Assembly: GCA_025363375.1 (NCBI GenBank)
Contig: JANYDZ010000447.1
Coordinates: 1 to 25,686, forward strand
DNA: 25,686 nt
Reading direction: 5' to 3'
Origin: Hyphomicrobiales bacterium
Lineage (GTDB): Bacteria > Pseudomonadota > Alphaproteobacteria > Rhizobiales > Beijerinckiaceae
The stretch's first letter is position 1. The number at the start of each line of letters is the position of its first letter. Both the position numbers and the translations under genes were made by a program. Below are positions 14,905 to 22,488 of this stretch, piece after piece. The notes under the pieces were generated by a model. It saw only the letters and a program-made list of their open reading frames with translations, had not been told where the DNA came from and searched no databases.

Positions 14905-15797
14905 GGGCAGCCCGCATCGGCTGTCGCGATCTCACGCTCGCGGCACGTCGTGCGCCGCATGTCGCGTCGATATTTTGAATCCTCGAATTCAGTGGCGCGG
15001 TGCAACATGGAGAGGTTGTCCCACATCACCATGTCGCCAAACCGCCATTTATGGCGGTAAACAAACTTCGGCTGAGTCGCAAAACGCGTCAGTTCCGCCA
15101 ACAAACCGCATCCGAGCTCAAGCGGCCAATCAACAACATGCGACGCGTGCGAGGCTATGTAGAGCGCCTTGCGGCCGGAACCATTGTGCACGTGCGCGAG
15201 CCTGTGACGCACGGGCGGGCGCGAGGCGAGTTCTTCCCCGGTCGGCTCGGGAAAGCCCGCGAGCGCGCGCGAACGCCAGATGGAATGTTCCACGGCGAGG
15301 CTATCCGCGAGCCGCTGCATTTCGGGCGGCAAATCCTCGTAGACCGCGCGCATATCCGCGAATTCCGTGTCGCCGCCTTCGGGCGGAATTTCGTGGCCGA
15401 CGAGCATGGAATAGGTGGCGCGATTGTCCATGAAGGACATGTCGGCGTGCCAGAGCCTGTCGCCCTTGCGGAACAGCATGCGGCGATGGTCGGCGGGAAA
15501 TATGTTTCCATCGGGATCGAGATTGCCGACATCCACGAGTTCGAGAAAGGCGACGCGGCGGCGATCGAATCCGGTGACCTTGATGATGTTGCCCTGTTCG
15601 ATGGGGCCGAGCAACTTCGAGAACGCTATATGCTGCTCGTCGGTCGGCGGATGTTCGTTGCGAAACACGAGTACGCCATGCCGATGAATGGCGTCGCGAA
15701 CGGCCCGCGCGGGCATGCGCTCGGGCGGAGCGGCAAAATCAAAACCAATCACTTCGGCGGCGAAAGCCGGATGCAGGAGACGTATGTCGAGGCTCAT
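14901..15797 (-). CDS. TauD/TfdA-family 2-oxoglutarate-dependent dioxygenase
   Basis: The product is 298 residues and belongs to the family of Fe(II)/2-oxoglutarate dioxygenases that includes taurine and 2,4-D dioxygenases. The facial triad is visible: H117-x-D119 in RLWHADMSF and His266 in SMLHRATEF. An Arg in RRDMRRTT (about 281-282) would hold the 2-oxoglutarate. RHGVLVFRN (39-47) and GGDTEFADMRAVYEDLP (141-157) also match. Such enzymes often cleave sulfonates, ethers or aryloxyacetates by hydroxylating next to the heteroatom. The actual substrate is unknown. It starts eight bases after the beta-subunit stop, and its stop overlaps the next start, so it is firmly within the operon. It would act in the cytoplasm. 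Confidence 0.93.
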   Translation of the reverse strand: MSLDIRLLHPAFAAEVIGFDFAAPPERMPARAVRDAIHRHGVLVFRNEHPPTDEQHIAFSKLLGPIEQGNIIKVTGFDRRRVAFLELVDVGNLDPDGNIFPADHRRMLFRKGDRLWHADMSFMDNRATYSMLVGHEIPPEGGDTEFADMRAVYEDLPPEMQRLADSLAVEHSIWRSRALAGFPEPTGEELASRPPVRHRLAHVHNGSGRKALYIASHASHVVDWPLELGCGLLAELTRFATQPKFVYRHKWRFGDMVMWDNLSMLHRATEFEDSKYRRDMRRTTCREREIATADAGCP

Positions 15798-15805
15798 GTT
15801 CCGCC

Positions 15806-16321
15806 CTATAGAATGAAGCTCACCGCGCCCATGGCTCCGAGCTCGTGCGCGTCGAGAATGGCGCGGCGTTCGACGATTTTCAACGTGCGTTTCAGAACGC
15901 GCTCCTGAAATTTCAGTTTATGCCGATACTCGCCGGTGAAGACGCGGACGTCGCCGTCCCTGCGGTGACGGTACACGGCGAAGTTTGCGCGCACGCCGTA
16001 AACATCGCCATCGGGCTTGTCGATTCTGATGTTGGTTATCAAACGCCGGGTGCGCGAGGGTGGAAACTCGGCGTGGCAGTTGGGGTCCTTCAGGCGAATG
16101 ATTCGCTCGCGCAGCCGCGTGTAGTCGTCCGCGATGATAAACAGAGTGTCGAGATGGCTCGCCTCGGGCTTGTCCGTCGGCGGCACCTGGTAGCGGCCCT
16201 CCTCGTCGAAGAGCGCCAGCCAGTCGTCGAGCCTCCACGCGTCGAGCAATTCGGCTTCGTGAAACAGAAAGCCTTCGACGAGCTGGCGCGTTCCTGGATC
16301 GAGGAGATAAAAATCGCTCAT
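15806..16321 (-). CDS. Ring-hydroxylating dioxygenase beta subunit
   Basis: The product is 171 residues, normal for the small subunit of Rieske non-haem iron dioxygenases (a SnoaL/NTF2-like fold), which supports the alpha subunit structurally. Typical segments are EAELLDAWRLDDWLALFDEE with GRYQVP after it (about 22-46), RTRRLITNIRI, and VYGVRANFAVYRHRRDGDV near the middle, then FTGEYRHKLKF. The ATG at 16321 overlaps the alpha-subunit stop by four bases (ATGA), the classic arrangement for a coupled alpha-beta pair. A longer open frame extends to 17005 but is a shadow of the alpha gene. No ferredoxin or reductase gene adjoins the pair. Confidence 0.92.
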   Translation of the reverse strand: MSDFYLLDPGTRQLVEGFLFHEAELLDAWRLDDWLALFDEEGRYQVPPTDKPEASHLDTLFIIADDYTRLRERIIRLKDPNCHAEFPPSRTRRLITNIRIDKPDGDVYGVRANFAVYRHRRDGDVRVFTGEYRHKLKFQERVLKRTLKIVERRAILDAHELGAMGAVSFIL

Positions 16322-17598
16322 CCCGGTCCCTCCACGAGTTCCGACCAGCGCCGCCAGAAATAGCGAATGTGCCCCTCGTCGGTGCCGAGCTGGTCGCCCC
16401 GCTCCTTGTGCATCCCGCGCGACAGGTCGTTCCACGGCGCCTCGCGATAAGCCGCGTATCCCTTCTGCGCGGATTCGAGCGCCGCGATGTCGTCGGGAGT
16501 CGCGAAACTGCCTGGCCCGTAAAAAGTGAGGAACGCGTGCAGGCGACGCGCGCGCTGCTCCCGCGTTTCTTCGACGGGACCGAGCGCCCATGCCGTCACT
16601 TTCATGAGGCCCGCGTTGACCGGCGTGAAATTGCGAACCGTCACCGACGAGCCGTCGTTGACGACAAGATTGGGAAAGATCACGAGATTGCGGTTGGTGT
16701 CGGCGACGCGTCTGGCGCGTTCCTCGCCGAGCCGCTCGACGAGTTCCACGCGCATGCGCTCCATGTCGGGCCTGGCGTCCTCGCCATAGACGGAAATCCA
16801 GGCGGCGACGGGCCTGCCGCGATAGTTCGGATTGTCGGTCACAAGATGTCCGTTGCCGAGTTCGCGGCCCTTGCCCAGCGTCGGCAACAACTGACCTTTC
16901 GGGCGCTTCATGTCGACGCCGGAATTCGTCATGTATCGCATCCAGGTCGCGTGCGCGGAAATGACGTGGTAATCGTCGACGGAATTTTCGACCAGCAATT
17001 TCCAATTGGCCTTGATGTCGTATTCCTGCGTTCCGTCGATGATTTTCATGGCGCGGGTCGGCGACTGGTCGGCGATCAGGTCGATGTATTCCTTCGCGCC
17101 CGCGAGATAGTCCTCCAGACTCGTCGCGTCGGGATCGAGATTCAGAAACCAGAAATCGCGGTATTGCTCAAAGCGCGGCGCGGGCGCGAGGCCGCGCGTC
17201 GCCTTGCCGAATTTCGGCCCGTAAGCGTCCTCCCCCGGCACAGCGCGCAGCGCGCCATCGTTGCCGAAGGTCCAGCCGTGATACATGCAATAGAAGCCGC
17301 GCGCGTTGCCTTCGCGCTCCCGGCAGACGATGGCGCCGCGGTGGCTGCACACGTTGATCAGGACGCGCACGACGCCGTTCGAATCGCGGCAAAACAGGAT
17401 CGGCCGCCCCGCGACGTTGCGCGTGCGAAAATCGCCGGGATTGGAAATTTCCGAGGCATGGCCAACATAAATCCAGCAAGTCCGGAAAATCGCGTCCCAT
17501 TCCCGCTTCAGCACATCTTCGGAAACGAAGGCCTCGCGATTGACGAGAAACGTGTTCTCCTCGCGGCTTTCGACGACAAAGGGCCCATTCAAATTCAC
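16318..17598 (-). CDS. Rieske ring-hydroxylating dioxygenase alpha subunit
   Basis: The product is 426 residues, the catalytic subunit of a Rieske dioxygenase that adds O2 to an aromatic ring. The Rieske cluster ligands are C84-x-H86 and C104-x2-H107 (VCSHRGAIVC, YCMYHGWTF). The mononuclear iron site is in ENSVDDYHVISAH: Asp208, His211 and His216, and an Asp at 369-370 (FATPDD) is the likely third ligand. The start is GTG at 17598, eight bases after GGAG; no ATG fits as well. Family-typical segments such as CWIYVGHASEI (41-51) and NFTPVNAG (323-330) are present. It is 60 bases downstream of the ModA-like gene and overlaps the beta gene. Electrons must come from proteins encoded elsewhere. The substrate is unknown, with anthranilate/benzoate-type acids possible. 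Confidence 0.94.
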   Translation of the reverse strand: MNLNGPFVVESREENTFLVNREAFVSEDVLKREWDAIFRTCWIYVGHASEISNPGDFRTRNVAGRPILFCRDSNGVVRVLINVCSHRGAIVCREREGNARGFYCMYHGWTFGNDGALRAVPGEDAYGPKFGKATRGLAPAPRFEQYRDFWFLNLDPDATSLEDYLAGAKEYIDLIADQSPTRAMKIIDGTQEYDIKANWKLLVENSVDDYHVISAHATWMRYMTNSGVDMKRPKGQLLPTLGKGRELGNGHLVTDNPNYRGRPVAAWISVYGEDARPDMERMRVELVERLGEERARRVADTNRNLVIFPNLVVNDGSSVTVRNFTPVNAGLMKVTAWALGPVEETREQRARRLHAFLTFYGPGSFATPDDIAALESAQKGYAAYREAPWNDLSRGMHKERGDQLGTDEGHIRYFWRRWSELVEGPG

Positions 17599-17658
17599 GC
17601 GGCGCCTCCACTCCTCGCTCGCGCGACTATAGGCGGGAAAGTCGAGCCGACAAAGCGG

Positions 17659-18381
17659 TCACGCCGGAGCGAAGCCGGCCCTTTTAAACGCCGCCCGCCC
17701 TTCGGCGCCCGCGACATGAGCGATGAACTTCCGCGCCGTTCCGTTGCTCGCGCCCGCGCGCCCGCTCGCCAACGCGTAAAGCGTGACGATCTGGATTTCA
17801 TCCGGCAGCCAGGCGCCGATCTTCACTCCCGCGACGGCCGCGATCTCAGTGGATTGCGTGAGGCCAAAATCGGCGCGGTTCTCCGCGACTTCCTTCATCA
17901 CGTTGTAGCCGCCGACGCGCAGAATGGATTTCTCGCGCGTGGCCTCAAGCAATCCGAGCTTGTCCAGCACGCCATGCAAATAATTCCCCGCCGTGCCCCC
18001 GCCGGCGGGATCGCCGCGCGAATACGCCTTGGCGCCGAGCAGCGTCGCGCGGAATTTTTCCAGCGTCGATACGTCCGGCGCCTCCTCGTTCGCCCGCACG
18101 CCCAGCGCTATGCGCGAGGCGCCAAGCTTCAACATCGCGCCGCCCGCAAGTCCGCGCGAAACAATATCCTCGATGGAATCCAGCGAGGAGGCGAAAATGT
18201 CGGCGCCATCGCCCGCCGCCGCGCGTTTGTTGACGCCGCCCGACGTGTCGAAACGCAGCGTCGCGCCAAGGCCCGTCGCGCGCTGAAACGACTCCGCGCA
18301 ATCGGTCAGCGCGGAGCGCGCCGCGCTGGCGCAGAGAATGTCGAGGCCCTCGCCGTCGCCAATTATGGTTCGCTCGGACAT
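17659..18381 (-). CDS. ModA-like substrate-binding protein without signal peptide
   Basis: This 240-residue protein is related to the periplasmic molybdate-type solute-binding fold (type II, two lobes). Hallmarks are LDILCASAARSAL near the start (about 13-25), FDTSGGVNKRAAAGDGADIF then ASS (about 44-66), and the hinge region ADFGLTQSTEIAAV. The first residues, MSERTIIGDGEGLDILCASA, form no hydrophobic signal. GGAGGT six bases before the ATG at 18381 leaves no room for a hidden one. It would therefore stay in the cytoplasm, which is odd for this fold; an intracellular ligand carrier, sensor or enzyme partner is possible. It lies 17 bases after the LLM gene and before the Rieske alpha gene, in the same operon. 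It is not a standard ModA. Confidence 0.75.
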   Translation of the reverse strand: MSERTIIGDGEGLDILCASAARSALTDCAESFQRATGLGATLRFDTSGGVNKRAAAGDGADIFASSLDSIEDIVSRGLAGGAMLKLGASRIALGVRANEEAPDVSTLEKFRATLLGAKAYSRGDPAGGGTAGNYLHGVLDKLGLLEATREKSILRVGGYNVMKEVAENRADFGLTQSTEIAAVAGVKIGAWLPDEIQIVTLYALASGRAGASNGTARKFIAHVAGAEGRAAFKRAGFAPA

Positions 18382-18398
18382 GCGACCTCCACGGGCCT

Positions 18399-19592
18399 CT
18401 ATGAAGCCGCCGGCACCTTCGTCACTTGATGCGCCTGCAGTTTTGGCAGCACTTCCTTGCCGAAGCGTCGCACCTGCTCCATGAACAACTCAGGCGGCAG
18501 CGCGCCGAGGTTGAGGTTCAGCAGCATGCGGTTGGCGCCCATGGTTTCGGCGCGGTGGATCAACCACTCGGCGACATCCTTCGGCGAACCGAACGCAAGT
18601 TGCCCATCCTTGATGCGCGCCTCCACGTCGGGCATCGTGGTCTGACGGATTTTCGAACGGTCCATCTGCGCGAAAGGTTGATTCTCGGGGCGGATATAAT
18701 CGAAGGAGGAATTGGCGACATAGCCCGCCTTGCCAAGCGATTCATTCGTCTGGTCGCTGCCGTGGTGCCACAGGGTCTGCACGAAATAGAGATAATATTC
18801 GCCATATTCGCGCAGAGCGGCGGCGGCATCCTGCGCCACATAGGCGTCGGTGAACATGACAAGCTTGTCGGGCGCGAGCTGGTGACCGCTCTCAGCGAGC
18901 TTTTTGGCGAAATATCCAACGATGTCCTGGGTTACCCCGGGATGCCCCGCCGGCATGACCGCGCTGAAATTGTGCTTTCCCGCGAGTTCGATGGTCTCTT
19001 TGCTGCCTGTGAAAGGAATGTAGATCGGCGGGTGCGGCTGTTGATAGGGGCGCGGCCAGATCGAGATGTCCTTGTACTTCCAGAACTTGCCCTCGTATGA
19101 AAAAACATCTTGCGTCCAGGCCATGCGGATGATTTCCAGCGCCTCGTCAAAGCGCGCGCGGGATTCCGACATGGGCACATCGTAAACCCGGTATTCCCTA
19201 GGCACGCCGCGCGCAAAGCCGGGCAAGATACGCCCCTCGGACATGCAGTCCACCATGGCGATTTCTTCGGCGATGCGCAGAGGATTGTGCAGAGGCAAAA
19301 GGTTGCCAAGCATCAGAAACTCCAGCTTCTTCATCTGCCGCGCCGCGGCCGCGGCCATCATGTTGGGCGAAACCTGTAATCCGTGCGGCGTCGTGTGGTG
19401 CTCGTTGAGGCCGACGCCGTCGAAGCCCAGCGCATCCATTTCCGCCCAGATGTCGAAATGGCGATTATACGTCTCAGCCGCCACTTTCGGGTCAAAATAC
19501 CTGCCGGGAAGCGGATATGGAATGAACCTTTCGGCCTTGAACTCGTCGAAATGCTTCCCGTAAGGGAGCAAATCCATCACATACACTTTCAT
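18399..19592 (-). CDS. LLM-class flavin-dependent oxidoreductase
   Basis: The product is 397 residues from the ATG at 19592, a bacterial luciferase-like TIM-barrel flavoprotein using FMNH2 and O2. The N-terminal MKVYVMDLLPYGKHFDEFK, AEMDALGFDGVGLNEHHTTP (about 51-70), PLHNPLRIAEEIAMVD, and the Gly-rich GRILPGFARGVPREY are typical. GVGLNEHH carries the conserved acidic-His pair of the family. A longer frame to 19637 adds a basic, unlike segment, so I prefer MKVYV. It is the first gene of the operon and lies 370 bases from the divergent RTX/DUF4214 gene. It needs a separate flavin reductase, and none is in the window. The substrate is unknown; it may supply or process the product of the dioxygenases. 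Confidence 0.9.
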   Translation of the reverse strand: MKVYVMDLLPYGKHFDEFKAERFIPYPLPGRYFDPKVAAETYNRHFDIWAEMDALGFDGVGLNEHHTTPHGLQVSPNMMAAAAARQMKKLEFLMLGNLLPLHNPLRIAEEIAMVDCMSEGRILPGFARGVPREYRVYDVPMSESRARFDEALEIIRMAWTQDVFSYEGKFWKYKDISIWPRPYQQPHPPIYIPFTGSKETIELAGKHNFSAVMPAGHPGVTQDIVGYFAKKLAESGHQLAPDKLVMFTDAYVAQDAAAALREYGEYYLYFVQTLWHHGSDQTNESLGKAGYVANSSFDYIRPENQPFAQMDRSKIRQTTMPDVEARIKDGQLAFGSPKDVAEWLIHRAETMGANRMLLNLNLGALPPELFMEQVRRFGKEVLPKLQAHQVTKVPAAS

Positions 19593-19963
19593 GCCAGGCC
19601 GTCTTTCGTGCGAGGCGCGGCGCGGAGCGCCCGCCATGGGGCGGAATCAGAAACTGCAATACGACGGAAACCTGATCCTCGTTTCCATCCGCCGACGAAG
19701 CCCTCGCATATTATTCTTTGTGTCGCAGGTCTAGGGGACCCGCGACGGCAACGGTCGCCATCCAGGATTTTGCATTGCGGGCGCAAGCGCCTGGACGGAT
19801 TGAAGGAGGAAAACGGAAACAGTTCCTTAAGGATATTTTTTCGCTCGCTGTTATTGCTAAAAAATACATAAGAAAATACATAGACGGCCCTTACCGAAGC
19901 ACACAATATCGATAGAGTTCATGAATATATATTTGATCGTCCCTCTGTTGGAGCACAGACGTC
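19593..19963. promoter_or_regulatory. AT-rich divergent promoter region
   Basis: The 371 bases between the LLM operon and the secreted 829-residue protein gene hold no convincing gene. The right half (about 19820-19935) is much richer in A/T than the rest of the window. It holds a ten-base palindrome TCCTTAAGGA (19824-19833), a possible weak promoter (TTGCTA at 19854-19859, 17 bases, TACATA at 19877-19882) and direct repeats (separate entry). GGAG about ten bases before 19964 is the ribosome site. The promoter of the oxidative operon should lie in the left half, but I see no clear boxes. Confidence 0.45.
19861..19882 (+). repeat. Two direct repeats AAAATACATA
   Basis: AAAATACATA occurs at 19861-19870 and 19873-19882, two bases apart, giving a 12-base period. 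They lie about 80-100 bases before the 829-residue protein gene and overlap the possible -10 region. They may be binding sites for a regulator or a curved A-tract, or chance in AT-rich DNA. Confidence 0.5.
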
Positions 19964-22453
19964 ATGATCACGACTTCGCAACTTGCGCTCTTGCGCGCGG
20001 CTTCTCCGAACGCGGTTCTCCCTGGCATCGATACCGTCGTTGGCGCGACGCTCGTTCCCGCCGCCCTGAAGTCATTCAAATCGCTAACCACGAATGGATC
20101 CGCTCCAATCTTTTATGACGCGGTTCACAACGTCGTCATCGTCAAGCAGAGCGGCTTTGTGCTTGATGGGTATGACCTGCGCGGCACAGCCGTAAGCGTG
20201 CAGGCAAGCAATGTAACCATCTCCAATTCGCTGTTTGATGCCGCGGCCGGATATTATTCGATCCGCCAGGTGGCCGGCGCTTCCGGCCTGAACATTACGC
20301 GGAACACTTTTGACGGCGCAAAGGCGGCGACTTCCTTGGTCGATTTCATCGCCGGCGGCACCGGCTATGTATCCATCACAAACAACAGGTTTTTGAACTC
20401 GCCCGGCGATATGATTTCCATCTCTTCCGGGGTCGTTTCCAACAATTATATGGCCGGCGGAGGTTACGCTCCGGGAGCCCATGCCGACGCGATCTGGGTC
20501 ACGGGCACCACCGGGCCGGTGACAATCACCAACAATTTTATCGACTGGACAACGCCCAGCGACGCTCCAGCGGGGACAAATCAGGCGATCCGGATCACCA
20601 GCGAAGCCGGCCCGGCTCGCGATGTCACTGTTTCGAACAATTTCCTCGCCGGCGGGGCCTATACCATACAAGCGGCTTTTGGCGGAGTCGCGACCGACTA
20701 CAGCAATATCAACATCAACAACAATACGATTGGATTTGCGACTTACGCGTCGTTGTATCCCACCTCCAATCCGGCGTTGATAACATCAGGCAATATCACA
20801 TTCGACTACACCAATCCGGCGTATTCCGACAATGCATGGCTCTCCTACAGGGCGGCCGGCATAACCACGGCAAACCTCGTCATCGCCAACACGGCCGGCG
20901 TCAATATTCAAAGTCCCGCCACGGGAAGCACGACATTGTACGGGGCCGGCCTTGCGCCCCACCTCTTTGGCGGAGCGAACCAAACGAATTTCGTCGGCGG
21001 ATTTGGGACCCAACAATTCCACGCCGGCGCCGGCAAGGACATTTTCGTCGAACTGGCGTTTTCCGATTCGTCCTCTCAGCATCCAGATTTGATCGGCGGC
21101 TTTGACGCCGCGAAGGATATCATCGATCTCTCCAGAATCGATACCGATCTGGGCAAACTGGGAACGCAGGGATTCACGTTCATTGGGTCGAACGCTTTTT
21201 CCAGCGCCGGCGGCGAAGTCCGCTGGCAATATGATCCCGTCGCCAACTACACGTATGTTTTTGCGGACACAAAAGGCCACGCGGCGAACGATCTTTTCAT
21301 CCGGATCGCCGGTCATCCAATCCTCACGGCCGCGAACTTCCTGCTGAAGACCGCGCCGGTAACAAGCCCGACGGCTCTCCTGAGCGCGGCCGGAATCGGC
21401 GATGAATCCACGGTTTCCTCGCTCACGACGGCGCAACACCAAATCTATCGACTTTACGGAGCGGCGCTGGGCCGTGCGCCGGATGCGGCGGGTCTCGCCT
21501 ATTGGAGCGATCGGCTTGGCAAAGGGGCAACGCTCTCAAATATTGCTTCGGGCTTCATCGGCTCGACGGAATTCAAGACCGCCTACGGCGCGCTCGACAA
21601 CACCGGCTTCGTATCCCTCCTTTACAAGAATGTTCTGAACCGCGCCGCCGATCAGGCGGGCCTTGACGGCTGGATTGCCCAGCTGCAAGGCGGAGCCTCG
21701 CGCGAAAGCATTGTCGTTGGTTTTTCAGAAAGCCGGGAGAACCAGGACAACTCGCAACTGGCTGAAAGCTCTTATGCCGCGACATCGCTGAACAGCGCGG
21801 TCTACGAACAGATTTTCCGGACCTACGAAGCGACCTTGGGTCGTCTGCCCGACGCGGCGGGCTATGAATATTGGGTCAATTCCGTCGCAGGCGGCCAGTC
21901 GCTCGCCTCGGTCGTCGATGGTTTTGTCAATTCATCGGAATTTCAGGCCAATTACGGCTCTTTGGGCAATTCAGACCTCGTGAAGCTGCTTTACAGCAAC
22001 GTCCTGAACCGCGCGCCGGACGCCGCAGGTCTTGCCGGCTGGGTCAAGCAGCTCGATGGCGGCGCCTCGCGCGGCGGCGTGGTCATGGGCTTTTCGGAAA
22101 GCCTCGAGAACAGAAACAATTCCGAGGCTCCATTGCGGTCGTTCATGCAGCAGGGCATGTCGAACTGGAGTAACGACATTGTAAACGGGATCGGCGACGA
22201 CATCCTTTTTGGCGGCCGCGGATCCGATACATTCGCATTCTCGCAAAACGCCGTCGGCGACGATCATGTCTATGGGCTGGAATCCTGGGACGTCCTGAAC
22301 TTCATTGGCTTTGGCTACGCGGATGCGACAGCGGCGCAAAGCCATATGACGCAAACGGGCGGCAATGTCCTGTTTCAGGATCAGGGCGAGAGCGTCACAT
22401 TCCACAATGCGTCGTTGAACTTGATGGCGGCGACGGGCTATTCATTCGCGTGA
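19964..22453 (+). CDS. Large secreted beta-helix/RTX protein with two DUF4214 repeats
   Basis: The product is 829 residues with no N-terminal signal. Residues about 57-290 form a right-handed parallel beta-helix-like region of short repeats (NVTISNSLFD, LNITRNTFDG, VSITNNRFLN, VTITNNFIDW, VTVSNNFLAG), as in pectate-lyase-like proteins. About 330-460 looks like an M10/RTX-type C-terminal block (GAGKDIFVE, then LIGGFDAAKDIIDLS). Two DUF4214 copies follow (about 491-600 and 612-720), with LGRAPDAAGLAYW and VLNRAPDAAGLAGW signatures. The C-terminus has GIGDDILFGGRGSDTFAF, a calcium-binding RTX nonapeptide block, fitting type I secretion. No secretion genes are adjacent. I infer an extracellular or surface protein that binds or modifies polysaccharide. 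Asp/His catalytic residues of lyases could not be identified. Confidence 0.8.
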   Translation: MITTSQLALLRAASPNAVLPGIDTVVGATLVPAALKSFKSLTTNGSAPIFYDAVHNVVIVKQSGFVLDGYDLRGTAVSVQASNVTISNSLFDAAAGYYSIRQVAGASGLNITRNTFDGAKAATSLVDFIAGGTGYVSITNNRFLNSPGDMISISSGVVSNNYMAGGGYAPGAHADAIWVTGTTGPVTITNNFIDWTTPSDAPAGTNQAIRITSEAGPARDVTVSNNFLAGGAYTIQAAFGGVATDYSNININNNTIGFATYASLYPTSNPALITSGNITFDYTNPAYSDNAWLSYRAAGITTANLVIANTAGVNIQSPATGSTTLYGAGLAPHLFGGANQTNFVGGFGTQQFHAGAGKDIFVELAFSDSSSQHPDLIGGFDAAKDIIDLSRIDTDLGKLGTQGFTFIGSNAFSSAGGEVRWQYDPVANYTYVFADTKGHAANDLFIRIAGHPILTAANFLLKTAPVTSPTALLSAAGIGDESTVSSLTTAQHQIYRLYGAALGRAPDAAGLAYWSDRLGKGATLSNIASGFIGSTEFKTAYGALDNTGFVSLLYKNVLNRAADQAGLDGWIAQLQGGASRESIVVGFSESRENQDNSQLAESSYAATSLNSAVYEQIFRTYEATLGRLPDAAGYEYWVNSVAGGQSLASVVDGFVNSSEFQANYGSLGNSDLVKLLYSNVLNRAPDAAGLAGWVKQLDGGASRGGVVMGFSESLENRNNSEAPLRSFMQQGMSNWSNDIVNGIGDDILFGGRGSDTFAFSQNAVGDDHVYGLESWDVLNFIGFGYADATAAQSHMTQTGGNVLFQDQGESVTFHNASLNLMAATGYSFA
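21434..22123 (+). repeat. Intragenic duplication of the DUF4214 module
   Basis: The module is about 120 residues (roughly 360 bases), first copy from about 21434 and second from about 21797. Each copy itself holds two related halves: an LGR.PDAAG.xYW half and a VLNRA.D.AGL.GW half. Both copies end with GGASR..iV.GFSES.EN. The protein similarity is high, the DNA less so. Confidence 0.7.
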
Positions 22454-22488
22454 AGAAAAATCAACACGCCGGGCGCTGAAGATTTTCC

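Noticed and set aside
15806..17005. 399-codon minus-strand frame as a longer dioxygenase beta subunit
   Set aside because: The part before 16321 lies over the alpha gene in another frame; the ATG at 16321 with ATGA overlap gives the normal beta length.
16369..18429. 686-codon open frame on the + strand, antisense to the Rieske alpha and ModA-like genes
   Set aside because: It mirrors two genes with clear motifs, has no family features of its own, and is the kind of long antisense frame that high GC at third codon positions creates.
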